Under the pieces are notes generated by a model, which saw only the letters and a program-made list of their open reading frames with translations, was not told the origin of the DNA and made no database searches. Below, piece after piece: positions 8,232 through 15,194 of a stretch of DNA of 50,508 nt. Both the position numbers and the translations under genes were made by a program. This stretch comes from CALMEH01 sp031409875 (GTDB lineage: Bacteria; Acidobacteriota; Blastocatellia; Pyrinomonadales; Pyrinomonadaceae): NCBI GenBank assembly GCA_031409875.1, contig JANNYB010000160.1:1-50508 (forward strand). Reading direction: 5' to 3'. How positions within the stretch are numbered: the stretch's first letter is position 1; each line of letters begins with the position of its first letter.

Positions 8232-9142
8232 TTTTTCCCGAAAAACACTTTTTTAACCGCACGAATCGTGTTGCAATGTATTTCAACCGTGTCATTAATA
8301 TCTAAAGCGTAGCCGCCGCTCATTGTTGTAACGATTGGCGTTTCGTGTTCGCGGGCAAATTGTAAAATCATTTCATCGCGTTGTTTTAAGCCTTCGATTG
8401 ATAGATTAAGCCGTCCGAGTTTGTCTTTTTCAAACGGATCTGCGCCGCCCAAGTAAAAAATTATGTCGGGATTGTGCAGAAAAATTCGCGGCAATGCTTG
8501 TTCCAATGTTTCGAGAAATTCTTTATCGCCTGTTCCGTCGGCGAGTTCGATGTCGAGCGTTGATTTTTCCTTGAAAAGCGGATAATTTTTTGCGCCGTGC
8601 ATCGAAAATGTAAAAACTTCGGGCGAATTTTGAAAAATAAACGCCGTGCCGTTGCCTTGATGCACGTCGCAATCTACGATTAGAAATTTTTCGGCGAGCT
8701 TTTCTCTTTGCAGAACACGAATTGAAACCGCAACATCATTTAAAACGCAAAAACCTTCGCCGCGATCAGGGTAAGCGTGATGCGTGCCGCCCGCGAGATT
8801 TGATGAAACTCCGTTTTCCAAAGCCTTAAATGTCGCATTTATCGTGCCGGAAATTGCGTGAAACGAACGCCGAACCAAACTCTCCGACCAAGTCAATCCG
8901 AGTTTGCGAACTTCTTTTGCAGTTAATTCGTCGTTCACCAACCGCGTAATATAATCTTCCGTATGAACAAGCAATAAATCTTCAATTTTCGCCGGCTCAG
9001 GCTCGATGATTTCATTCGGCGAAATCGTGCCTTCATTCAATAAAACATCTCTGACCAATTCAAATTTGCGAATCGGAAAAATATGTCCTTCGCCGATTTC
9101 GGCGTAATAATAGGGCGAATAAAATAGATTGTAATTGCTCAT
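8174..9142 (-). CDS. Histone deacetylase / acetoin-utilisation family amidohydrolase
   Basis: 322 residues, class of zinc-dependent deacetylases (HDAC/AcuC/acetylpolyamine amidohydrolase). Visible active-site blocks are NLAGGTHHAYPDRGEGFC with the tandem His, FLIVDCDVHQGNGTAF with Asp/His zinc ligands, FSMHGAKNYP, YLGGADPFEKDKLG with the second Asp, and a final TTMSGGYALD. Bacterial members deacetylate small acetylated amines or acetyl-lysine. The last ~18 residues (serine-rich) are encoded over the acidic tail of the convergent small gene, so the two genes overlap by 58 bases. An AT-rich heptamer repeat lies right upstream of the start. Confidence 0.87.
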   Translation of the reverse strand: MSNYNLFYSPYYYAEIGEGHIFPIRKFELVRDVLLNEGTISPNEIIEPEPAKIEDLLLVHTEDYITRLVNDELTAKEVRKLGLTWSESLVRRSFHAISGTINATFKALENGVSSNLAGGTHHAYPDRGEGFCVLNDVAVSIRVLQREKLAEKFLIVDCDVHQGNGTAFIFQNSPEVFTFSMHGAKNYPLFKEKSTLDIELADGTGDKEFLETLEQALPRIFLHNPDIIFYLGGADPFEKDKLGRLNLSIEGLKQRDEMILQFAREHETPIVTTMSGGYALDINDTVEIHCNTIRAVKKVFFGKNYRSSMTSAQTSSSSSESS

Positions 9143-9152
9143 CTTTAGAAAA

Positions 9153-9183
9153 TTGTAAATCGTAAATCGTGGATAGTAAATCG
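9153..9183. repeat. Short tandem heptamer-like repeat (GTAAATC units)
   Basis: Upstream of the deacetylase start the sequence reads as GTAAATC/GTAAATC/GTGGATA/GTAAATC. These are the same kind of short units that form hairpin arms elsewhere in the window, but no inverted partner is present here. Confidence 0.55.
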
Positions 9184-9209
9184 AATAATTCGTAATTTAA
9201 AAGGAAGAA

Positions 9210-9240
9210 AAGGCGTTGAGTTTCGGGAACTCAACGCCTT
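9210..9240 (-). terminator. Hairpin, candidate terminator of the phosphomutase operon
   Basis: Perfect 13-base stem (AAGGCGTTGAGTT with AACTCAACGCCTT), 5-base loop. On the minus strand it is followed by TTTTCTTCCTTTT. It lies downstream of the FtsB-like gene, 136 bases after its stop. Confidence 0.55.
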
Positions 9241-9375
9241 AAATTTGGCGGAAGGCTCAACTGAAGGTTGCGCGGAGCAGATAGGGCAAAAGGCGGATAA
9301 ATTAACGGGGCAGGTTAGTCCGTATTGATTAATCAAACTCTCCGCAGATTCGATTAAACAACGCGAAAATCTTTT

Positions 9376-9702
9376 TTATTTCGGACGAGATAAGCCGATT
9401 TTTTTGGCTTCGCGTTCAATCGCGTCTTTGTCCGTTTTCAAACTGTTTATATCTTGCTGAATCAACATATTTTCATTGTTCAGACGATTAATATCAACAT
9501 TTAGTTGCTCAAACTGTTCGGTTTCTTGCGACATCTCCGAAAAAGCCCGAAGATTTATCGCTAAACAGAGCATAAATGTCAAAGAAGCGACGACGGTAAA
9601 AACAAACCATTGCGGCGTTGTGCTTTTAGCGTTTTTTTTTGCACGATTTCTCACCGAAATCGGTTGTGGATTATTCCAATAAATATTTGCGACCTTGTTC
9701 AA
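9376..9702 (-). CDS. FtsB/DivIC-like septum formation initiator protein
   Basis: 108 residues. A basic cytoplasmic N-terminus (RNRAKKNAK) is followed by a single membrane helix at about 33-52 (FVFTVVASLTFMLCLAINL), a heptad coiled coil (FEQLNVDINRLNNENMLIQ...) and a short end EREAKKIGLSRPK, typical of FtsB/DivIC (cell-division proteins bridging FtsL and FtsQ). The start is a TTG at 9702. It is favoured because GGAGGT lies 6 bases upstream (9708-9713), within the 3' end of the phosphomutase gene, so the genes overlap by 32 bases and are likely coupled. The domain order is clear but the sequence family is short and fast-evolving. Confidence 0.7.
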   Translation of the reverse strand: MNKVANIYWNNPQPISVRNRAKKNAKSTTPQWFVFTVVASLTFMLCLAINLRAFSEMSQETEQFEQLNVDINRLNNENMLIQQDINSLKTDKDAIEREAKKIGLSRPK

Positions 9703-11062
9703 GTAGCACCTCCAAATCTTGTAAGTCTTCGCTCTCGGCGTAAATTCTAACCAAAGGTTCTGTTCCCGATGGACGCATCAGCATCCAACTGTTATCAGCA
9801 AAAATGAATTTCACGCCGTCCATACGGTTTATTTTTTCAATTTTTCGTCCGCCGATTTCCGACGGTTCTTGTGAAAGTTTTTCCTTCAATTTTACGGCAA
9901 TTTCGGCGTTTAATTTGACTCCGATTCTGCCTGATTCGAGTTTTCCGACGCGGCTGTAAATTTCGTTTAACTGAGTAGTCAGACTCTTTCCTCTCACAGT
10001 TACGGCTTCGACCGCCAAAAGACAAGCAAGAATTCCGTCTTTTTCGGGAAAATGTCCGCGTATCGAAAGACCGGCGGATTCTTCGCCGCCTAAAATTATC
10101 TCGTCTTTATTTATCAATTCGCCGATAAACTTAAATCCGACCGGCGTTTCATACAATTTCAAACCTCTGTCTTTGGCAACTCTGTCAATCAGATGCGATG
10201 TCGCTACGCTTCTCGCAACTCCTAATTTCCAACCGCGTGATTCTGCAAGATAATCTGTCAAAATTGCGATTAAATGATTCGGCTGAATAAATGCGCCGCC
10301 TTTATCAATTACGCCGAATCTGTCGCCATCGCCGTCTGTCGCAAGTCCGAGCGTTAAACCTTTTGTTTTGACCGCTTCGACCAAATCGGCGATTTGCTTT
10401 TCTCCCGGTTCGGGCGACATTCCGCCAAACGTAACGTCGCGCCAATCGTGAAATGTTTCGACTTCTAAACCGTAGTCGCGTAAGATTTTATCCAAATATC
10501 CGCGACCCGTTCCCCAAAGTGCGTCGTAGGCAAATTTGCCTTTTGCCGCCGCGATTACGTCAAAGTTTATCTTAGTTTTCAAATCGTCCAGATATTCTGA
10601 ACGCGGATCAAATTCTTCAATCGAACCGCCGCTTTTATCTGCGGCATTCGACGGATTTTCTACTAAATTTTCAATCTGTTTCGTTATTTCGGGCAAAGCC
10701 GGTGCGCCGTCCGAAGTCGAAAACTTGATTCCTTGATATTCCGGCGGATTGTGCGAAGCCGTAAAATTCATCCCGCCGACGGCTTTTTGATTTCGTATTG
10801 CGTGTGAAATTGTCGGTGTCGGTGTCGGATGATTGCAAAGCAAAACGCGAAAGCCTTTTCTTTGTGCAATTTCCGCCGCGACTTGCGAAAACTTTTCGCC
10901 CATAAACCGCGAATCGTGTCCGACAATCAGCGTCCTTTTATCTTCGCCGAAATTTTCTGTCAAATAACTGCAAATTGCTTCCGTAACATTTCTGACGTTC
11001 GCAAATGTAAAGTCATCTCCGATAATTGCCCGCCAACCTGATGTTCCAAAGCGTATTTTCAT
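9671..11062 (-). CDS. Phosphoglucomutase/phosphomannomutase (phosphohexomutase)
   Basis: 463 residues, alpha-D-phosphohexomutase family, interconverting hexose 1- and 6-phosphates. It has all four active-site blocks: phosphoserine loop TASHNPPEYQG with Ser103, metal loop ATDGDGDRFGV near 244-252, sugar-specificity loop LGGEESAGLS near 325, and phosphate-binding loop RPSGTEPLVRIYAE near 430. FGTSGWRAI at the N-terminus is also typical. Whether it prefers glucose or mannose is not certain; GEESAG fits phosphoglucomutase-type enzymes. It probably feeds the nucleotide-sugar pathway seen at 2-4 kb. It overlaps the FtsB-like gene. No Shine-Dalgarno sequence is visible at ATG 11062. Confidence 0.9.
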   Translation of the reverse strand: MKIRFGTSGWRAIIGDDFTFANVRNVTEAICSYLTENFGEDKRTLIVGHDSRFMGEKFSQVAAEIAQRKGFRVLLCNHPTPTPTISHAIRNQKAVGGMNFTASHNPPEYQGIKFSTSDGAPALPEITKQIENLVENPSNAADKSGGSIEEFDPRSEYLDDLKTKINFDVIAAAKGKFAYDALWGTGRGYLDKILRDYGLEVETFHDWRDVTFGGMSPEPGEKQIADLVEAVKTKGLTLGLATDGDGDRFGVIDKGGAFIQPNHLIAILTDYLAESRGWKLGVARSVATSHLIDRVAKDRGLKLYETPVGFKFIGELINKDEIILGGEESAGLSIRGHFPEKDGILACLLAVEAVTVRGKSLTTQLNEIYSRVGKLESGRIGVKLNAEIAVKLKEKLSQEPSEIGGRKIEKINRMDGVKFIFADNSWMLMRPSGTEPLVRIYAESEDLQDLEVLLEQGRKYLLE

Positions 11063-11697
11063 AAAGAAAAGTTACATTTTAACCCTTTCCGATTGCGTTA
11101 ATTCTTGTTTTACTGCTAATAATAGATGTTGCGTTTTCTTAAAAATTATCTTCCGAGCGTCTTTCAGTTGAAAATTACCTTTAAGGTGAAATCGAATTTA
11201 GCATAAAAAAAATACGCCTGTAAAGCACTGTCTTCAGGCAAGCAAGTCGTTTATTTCCCGCGTTTACAAGCCTCAGTTGAAGTAATGATTAAACTAGCTG
11301 CTTAAAAGTGAACTATTAGTGAACGGAAATCCGAAATATTTATTAAATATTTATTAAATTGCTGTAATTATAATGTTTCCTTGTCTTTGTATTTTTCCAC
11401 AATGTGAAAAAGGTTTAAGCAGTAGTTTAATTGAGTAATAACCATAATAATTTCCTTTGCAGAATTAAAGAAATATTAATCGTGTCAAAAAGACTCGCTT
11501 TCTCTAATCGTCCATAGAATGGCGCGAATTGCCACAGCACAATTCACTCTCACAACAATCCAATTTTAGTCTTAAGCCTTGATATTTCAACATTTTACCT
11601 TATTTTACTTGAAAGGCATAGCGATTGCCTTATTAATATATAAGGCAACTCCAGCCACGCATATCGTAATAATACAAAAATAAGATAAAGAGAAATT
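11063..11697. other. 635-base AT-rich intergenic region between divergent genes
   Basis: No ORF or RNA gene is recognised. It contains a tandem AT-rich stretch (TATTAAATATT repeated, about 11336-11365), several T-rich runs and, at its right end, a candidate promoter with a palindrome over its -10 region. It separates the minus-strand phosphomutase from the plus-strand radical SAM gene, so it must hold both promoters. Its length suggests more regulation than usual or an undetected small RNA. Confidence 0.5.
11609..11646 (+). promoter_or_regulatory. Candidate promoter with overlapping palindrome, radical SAM gene
   Basis: TTGAAA at 11609-11614, 16 bases, then TATTAA at 11631-11636. A perfect palindrome GCCTTAT-N6-ATAAGGC spans 11627-11646 and covers the -10 box, as an operator would. 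The predicted leader is about 55 bases. AAAGAGAAATT precedes ATG 11698. Confidence 0.45.
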
Positions 11698-13725
11698 ATG
11701 AGACCTGTAAAACATTTTGAAAAAGGCTTGACTTACGTCGCAAGTGGTGTATTCAAAGCAATTAAGTCTGTAAATCAGTTTAAACCGAATCCTTCTTTTA
11801 CTCCCAAATGGGCAGATAAGCCATTGCTTAAGTCTTGGCAGAAAACAAAGCCAACACTCGGATTTCCCCGAACAACCGACTCACTTTGCCCGAACTGTGT
11901 CATAGAGGCACGCGAGCAAATTTTGAGCGGCGACCGCGATGTTTCGACATTGGTTAATGAAAATGTCGGCGAAATTAAAGCACAAATCATCGAACGCGAC
12001 GGTGAAGTTTGGATGATCAAAGATTGCCCCGACCACGGACATTTTGAAGATTTAATGGCGATTGATTCGGAATTTCTGAAACACATCGAAACTTTATTTC
12101 CCGGACGCGATATGCAATCGCACAACGACGAAAAATTGCACAATCACGGAACTTCATCAATTAAATACGGACGCGGCGCAGTTTTGACGGTTGATTTAAC
12201 CAATCGTTGCAATATGATGTGCGACCCGTGTTTTATGGATGCGAACCAAGTCGGATTCGTTCACGAACTTTCGATGGAAGACGTGAGCGAAATTCTCGAC
12301 AACGCGATTCAAATCAAACCGCGTCGCCAAATGTCGGTGCAATATTCGGGCGGCGAACCGACGCTTTCACCTTATTTTTTAGACGCAGTTCGTTATGCAC
12401 GAAAAGTAGGTTACAACTCGGTGCAAGCCGCGACGAACGGAATTGAGTTCGCAAAATCAAAAGAATTCTGCCGCGAAGCCGCCGAAGCCGGTTTAAGATT
12501 TGTTTATCTGCAATTTGACGGAATCGGCAACGATGCCAACTCGCACAGACAAATCGGCAATTTATTCGACGTTAAACTTCGTGCTATCAACAACTTACAC
12601 GAAGCCGGCGTTGATATTATTTTAGTTACAACGCTCGTCAACGGCGTAAATAATGACCAAGTCGGAACGATTATTCGTTTCGCTTTGGAAAATCCGAAGA
12701 AAATTTCGTTCATCGCATTCCAACCTGTTTCGTTCACCGGACGCGACGAACATATTACGGAACAACGCCGTCTGCAACAACGGTATACGTTGTCGCATTT
12801 GGCAATTGACGTGCAAAAACAAGTCGGAATTACCGAACCGACACGCGATTGGTTTCCGCTTTCATTGATGGGCGCGTTTGCCGATTTCGCGGACGTGGTT
12901 CACGGTCCCGAATCTGATTGGGGACAAGTTTCGTGCGGTTGCCACCCGAATTGCGGTGTCGGAACTGCCGTGATGGTCAACAAAGAAACCAAAGAAATGG
13001 CACCTGTGCCGCAATTTTTGAACATTCAAGGATTAGTTACGGATATGAAACACATTACCGATACGAATCGTGGCAAATGGTTTTCAAATCTGATGATGGG
13101 CTTGGCTCTGCTCAAAAATTACAATCCATATGGCGCACCGCACAGTTTGACGCTCGGCGGAATTTTCAAAAAATTCGATAAATCATTCGGTTTGTCGGGC
13201 AAAAATTACGGAAAAGTCAGCGGCGACCGCACGATGGAAGACATCGAAAAACGTCGTCAAGACCCTTGGAACTTCCTGTTTATTGCGGGAATGTGGTTCC
13301 AAGATTTGTTCAACTACGATTTCCGCAGAACCGAAATGTGCATCATTCCCTACGGCACGCAAGAAGGCGAAATTTCGTTTTGCGCTTATAACACGGGCAT
13401 CGGTTGGAGAAACATCATCGAACATATGCACCAAAACGCGACGGTTGCACAGTGGTATAAAGACCACGGTCGCCACGAAGTTTTTGCAAAAGGCAAAGAA
13501 GTTACGATGGACGACGCGACGCACAATCTCAACTTAAACCAAGTTGACCTTTCGCGTCCGAACAAACCTGAAATGGAAGGACCGAAAACAGCGGCTGAAG
13601 AAATGCAAATGATGAAGAAACTCTATCAACAAATGGTTTTAGAGAAAAACTCCATCAAAGGCGAAAAACTCGTCCAAATCGGCGGCATCAAACGCGAAAA
13701 GAAACCGGAAAGTGCGAAAGCGTAA
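11698..13725 (+). CDS. Radical SAM enzyme, tetraether/membrane-spanning-lipid synthase (Tes/MSS)-like
   Basis: 675 residues. N-terminal metal site: LCPNC (Cys64, Cys67) and KDCPDHGHF (Cys110), the pattern C-x2-C ... CP-x-HG seen in MJ0619/Tes-type proteins. Radical SAM core: DLTNRCNMMCDPCF with Cys171, Cys175, Cys178 (CX3CX2C), then QYSGGEPTLSP and AATNGIEFA. Extra cysteines that could bind further Fe-S clusters lie in SCGCHPNCGVG and in the MCII ... FCAYN segment. In archaea Tes couples lipid tails to make tetraethers; Acidobacteriota make iso-diabolic acid and branched tetraethers, and homologues are proposed to do this. The exact reaction here is inference; another Tes-clade activity is possible. 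It stands alone between its own promoter and a strong terminator. Confidence 0.68.
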   Translation: MRPVKHFEKGLTYVASGVFKAIKSVNQFKPNPSFTPKWADKPLLKSWQKTKPTLGFPRTTDSLCPNCVIEAREQILSGDRDVSTLVNENVGEIKAQIIERDGEVWMIKDCPDHGHFEDLMAIDSEFLKHIETLFPGRDMQSHNDEKLHNHGTSSIKYGRGAVLTVDLTNRCNMMCDPCFMDANQVGFVHELSMEDVSEILDNAIQIKPRRQMSVQYSGGEPTLSPYFLDAVRYARKVGYNSVQAATNGIEFAKSKEFCREAAEAGLRFVYLQFDGIGNDANSHRQIGNLFDVKLRAINNLHEAGVDIILVTTLVNGVNNDQVGTIIRFALENPKKISFIAFQPVSFTGRDEHITEQRRLQQRYTLSHLAIDVQKQVGITEPTRDWFPLSLMGAFADFADVVHGPESDWGQVSCGCHPNCGVGTAVMVNKETKEMAPVPQFLNIQGLVTDMKHITDTNRGKWFSNLMMGLALLKNYNPYGAPHSLTLGGIFKKFDKSFGLSGKNYGKVSGDRTMEDIEKRRQDPWNFLFIAGMWFQDLFNYDFRRTEMCIIPYGTQEGEISFCAYNTGIGWRNIIEHMHQNATVAQWYKDHGRHEVFAKGKEVTMDDATHNLNLNQVDLSRPNKPEMEGPKTAAEEMQMMKKLYQQMVLEKNSIKGEKLVQIGGIKREKKPESAKA

Positions 13726-13750
13726 TTCGGAAGATTACTTTAAAACCACA

Positions 13751-13784
13751 AAAAGCCTTGCAATTATTTTGCAAGGCTTTTTTT
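13751..13784 (+). terminator. Intrinsic terminator after the radical SAM gene
   Basis: Perfect 13-base stem (AAAAGCCTTGCAA with TTGCAAGGCTTTT), 5-base loop TTATT, then a continued T run. It lies 25 bases after the stop. Confidence 0.85.
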
Positions 13785-13798
13785 ACGCGAAGCGGACT

Positions 13799-13971
13799 GG
13801 AGCGCGAGCGTCCCCGCTTGCAATGAGCGTCGCTTCGACGCGAAAAAGCGTTTATTATCGAATAACTAAAAATAAACGAAGAACGCTTTTGGTTAAACAG
13901 AGTTTTGAGTTGGCGAAGGCTTTTTCGCGTTTGAAGCAAACGCTCATTGCAAGCGGGGACGCTCGCGCTCC
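13799..13971. repeat. Inverted pair of REP elements (3' side of transposase)
   Basis: A plus-oriented REP begins with GGAG at 13799 followed by the stem CGCGAGCG-TCCC-CGCTTGC. A minus-oriented copy ends at 13971 (CTCC at 13968-13971). Between them lies ~125 bases including GAGCGTCGCTTCGACGC. The GGAG tetranucleotide at the foot of a GC-rich hairpin is the hallmark of REP sequences. Confidence 0.82.
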
Positions 13972-13986
13972 AGTCTGTTTTGAGCT

Positions 13987-14598
13987 TCAGTTATAAATTC
14001 TTTTATGAAATGCGCTTGAAAATCTCCAATCTTCGGGCAATTGACAGAGTCCGGCTTTGACCGGATTATTTTCAATATATTCGATAACATTGACGAAATG
14101 TTTTTTATTGCGGATGTAACGGTCAAATGGTTCGTGTTGCCAAAATTGTCCTTTTCGATTTAATAATTTGTTGGCTTCGTGTGCGGTGTAAGATTTTATC
14201 GAATGCGCGATTGTTCTGATTTCGACATCTGCAAGCGGCGTGCAAAGAAGATGTAAATGATTCGGCATCACCACCCAAGCGGTTAAATCATAGAGATTTT
14301 CGTGATGATAAAAGAGAGCTTTTTCGACCATTTCGGCAACGCGCTCGTCATTCAAAAAACATTCGCCGTAACCTTTATCAAGATAGCCTTCGACATTTTT
14401 GCGAAAAGTTATTTTTCCTTTTTCGCCTTGATTTGCGGTTTCTTCGCGCCATTTTTCAACAACGCTTTGCGGAAGCGAATCAAACAACCGAAACGTAAAA
14501 AATTGCGCCGTTTCTCCGCCATCAAAATGCGGAAGATAGCCGCGATTATACCAACCTGAATTTGAACGCAAACCTTTCGGCTGAAACCGATAATCCAT
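13987..14598 (-). CDS. REP-associated tyrosine transposase (RAYT, Y1/HUH family)
   Basis: 203 residues from ATG 14598. HUH motif PNHLHLL with His114 and His116, catalytic Tyr161 in EPFDRYIRN, and the typical IEYIENNPVKAGL tail followed by WRFSS. These single-copy domesticated transposases bind and cleave REP hairpins as single strands. The start at 14598 (MDYRFQ) is chosen over an in-frame ATG inside the REP at 14640, because family members begin with this YR-type segment and the upstream residues are REP-derived. REP copies lie 15 bases beyond the stop and 13 bases before the start, with matching GGAG heads, so the gene and its substrate sequences form a REPtron-like unit. Confidence 0.88.
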   Translation of the reverse strand: MDYRFQPKGLRSNSGWYNRGYLPHFDGGETAQFFTFRLFDSLPQSVVEKWREETANQGEKGKITFRKNVEGYLDKGYGECFLNDERVAEMVEKALFYHHENLYDLTAWVVMPNHLHLLCTPLADVEIRTIAHSIKSYTAHEANKLLNRKGQFWQHEPFDRYIRNKKHFVNVIEYIENNPVKAGLCQLPEDWRFSSAFHKRIYN

Positions 14599-14611
14599 AA
14601 TATTAAAGACT

Positions 14612-14849
14612 GGAGCGCAAGCGTCCCCGCTTGCAAACACCGCGTTTTTCAGCGGTGTAAAACCTCAATGTAAATTCAATTTCATTTTATTGCAAACGCC
14701 GCGATGTGGAATTCTTAACTTAAATTGAAGTTGATTTGCGTGGAAACGTAGCGGCGGAAAAGTTTTCACATAAATTCAACTTCTTTTTATGCAAACGCTT
14801 TTTCGCGCCCGAAGCGGACGCTCATTGCAAGCGGGGACGCTTGCGCTCC
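14612..14849. repeat. Inverted pair of REP elements (5' side of transposase)
   Basis: A plus REP with GGAG at 14612-14615 and stem GCAAGCG-TCCC-CGCTTGC, and a minus copy with CTCC at 14846-14849. Between them are two imperfect direct copies of a ~30-base AT-rich segment (about 14671-14701 and 14770-14800) sharing TAAATTCAA and GCAAACGC. The whole looks like a two-armed BIME. Confidence 0.8.
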
Positions 14850-14859
14850 AGTCGGTAAA

Positions 14860-15039
14860 TTATTTATTTTTCGCAGCGCGTTCTTGTTGTTCGCGGAGGA
14901 GGCGTTTTTGTTCGGTGGTTGGCGGCGGTGTGCCTCTTGCGCCCCAATAATAAAAAATTGTTACTGAACCGATAGCGAGCGAGCCGAGAATTGTTAAGGC
15001 GAGAACGATGACGATTATCCAAATCAAACTAGATGACAT
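14860..15039 (-). CDS. Small membrane protein, 59 residues
   Basis: Begins MSSSLIWIIVIVLALTILGS. One hydrophobic span covers about residues 4-31 and ends in FYYWG. A GTPPPTT linker leads into a basic helix EQKRLLREQQERAAKNK. Residue order is typical of short single-span proteins with an inside-facing basic tail. There is no clear Shine-Dalgarno sequence. It lies between the REP pair and a repeat hairpin and is divergent from the large HEAT protein. No family recognised. The clean membrane-plus-linker composition is the main argument that it is real. Confidence 0.5.
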   Translation of the reverse strand: MSSSLIWIIVIVLALTILGSLAIGSVTIFYYWGARGTPPPTTEQKRLLREQQERAAKNK

Positions 15040-15045
15040 AACTTT

Positions 15046-15130
15046 ATAGTAAATAGTGAATGGTGAATAGTAAATAGTTCAATGATGAATAAAAGCATTT
15101 TACTATTTACTATTTGCTATTCACTATCTA
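15046..15130. repeat. Tandem-unit hairpin (TAGTRAA heptamers)
   Basis: Left arm 15046-15080 is TAGTAAA/TAGTGAA/TGGTGAA-type heptamers. Right arm 15101-15130 is the complementary TTTACTA/TTTGCTA/TTCACTA series. It lies between divergent genes, 64 bases before the HEAT gene start. Confidence 0.82.
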
Positions 15131-15194
15131 CCAAAAATAATTGCTTTTTCGGTGAAAATAGGTTATCAATTCAGATACATTTGAGGTGATTTTT

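Noticed and set aside
9145..9336. 63-codon minus-strand ORF between deacetylase and FtsB-like gene
   Set aside because: It runs through a terminator hairpin and the GTAAATC repeat; ends in RFTIHDLRFTIF, a translation of the repeat units.
11216..11242. Weak hairpin GCCTG...CAGGC in the 635-base intergenic region
   Set aside because: Only a 5-base stem with a long loop and no T-run; not convincing as a terminator or riboswitch.
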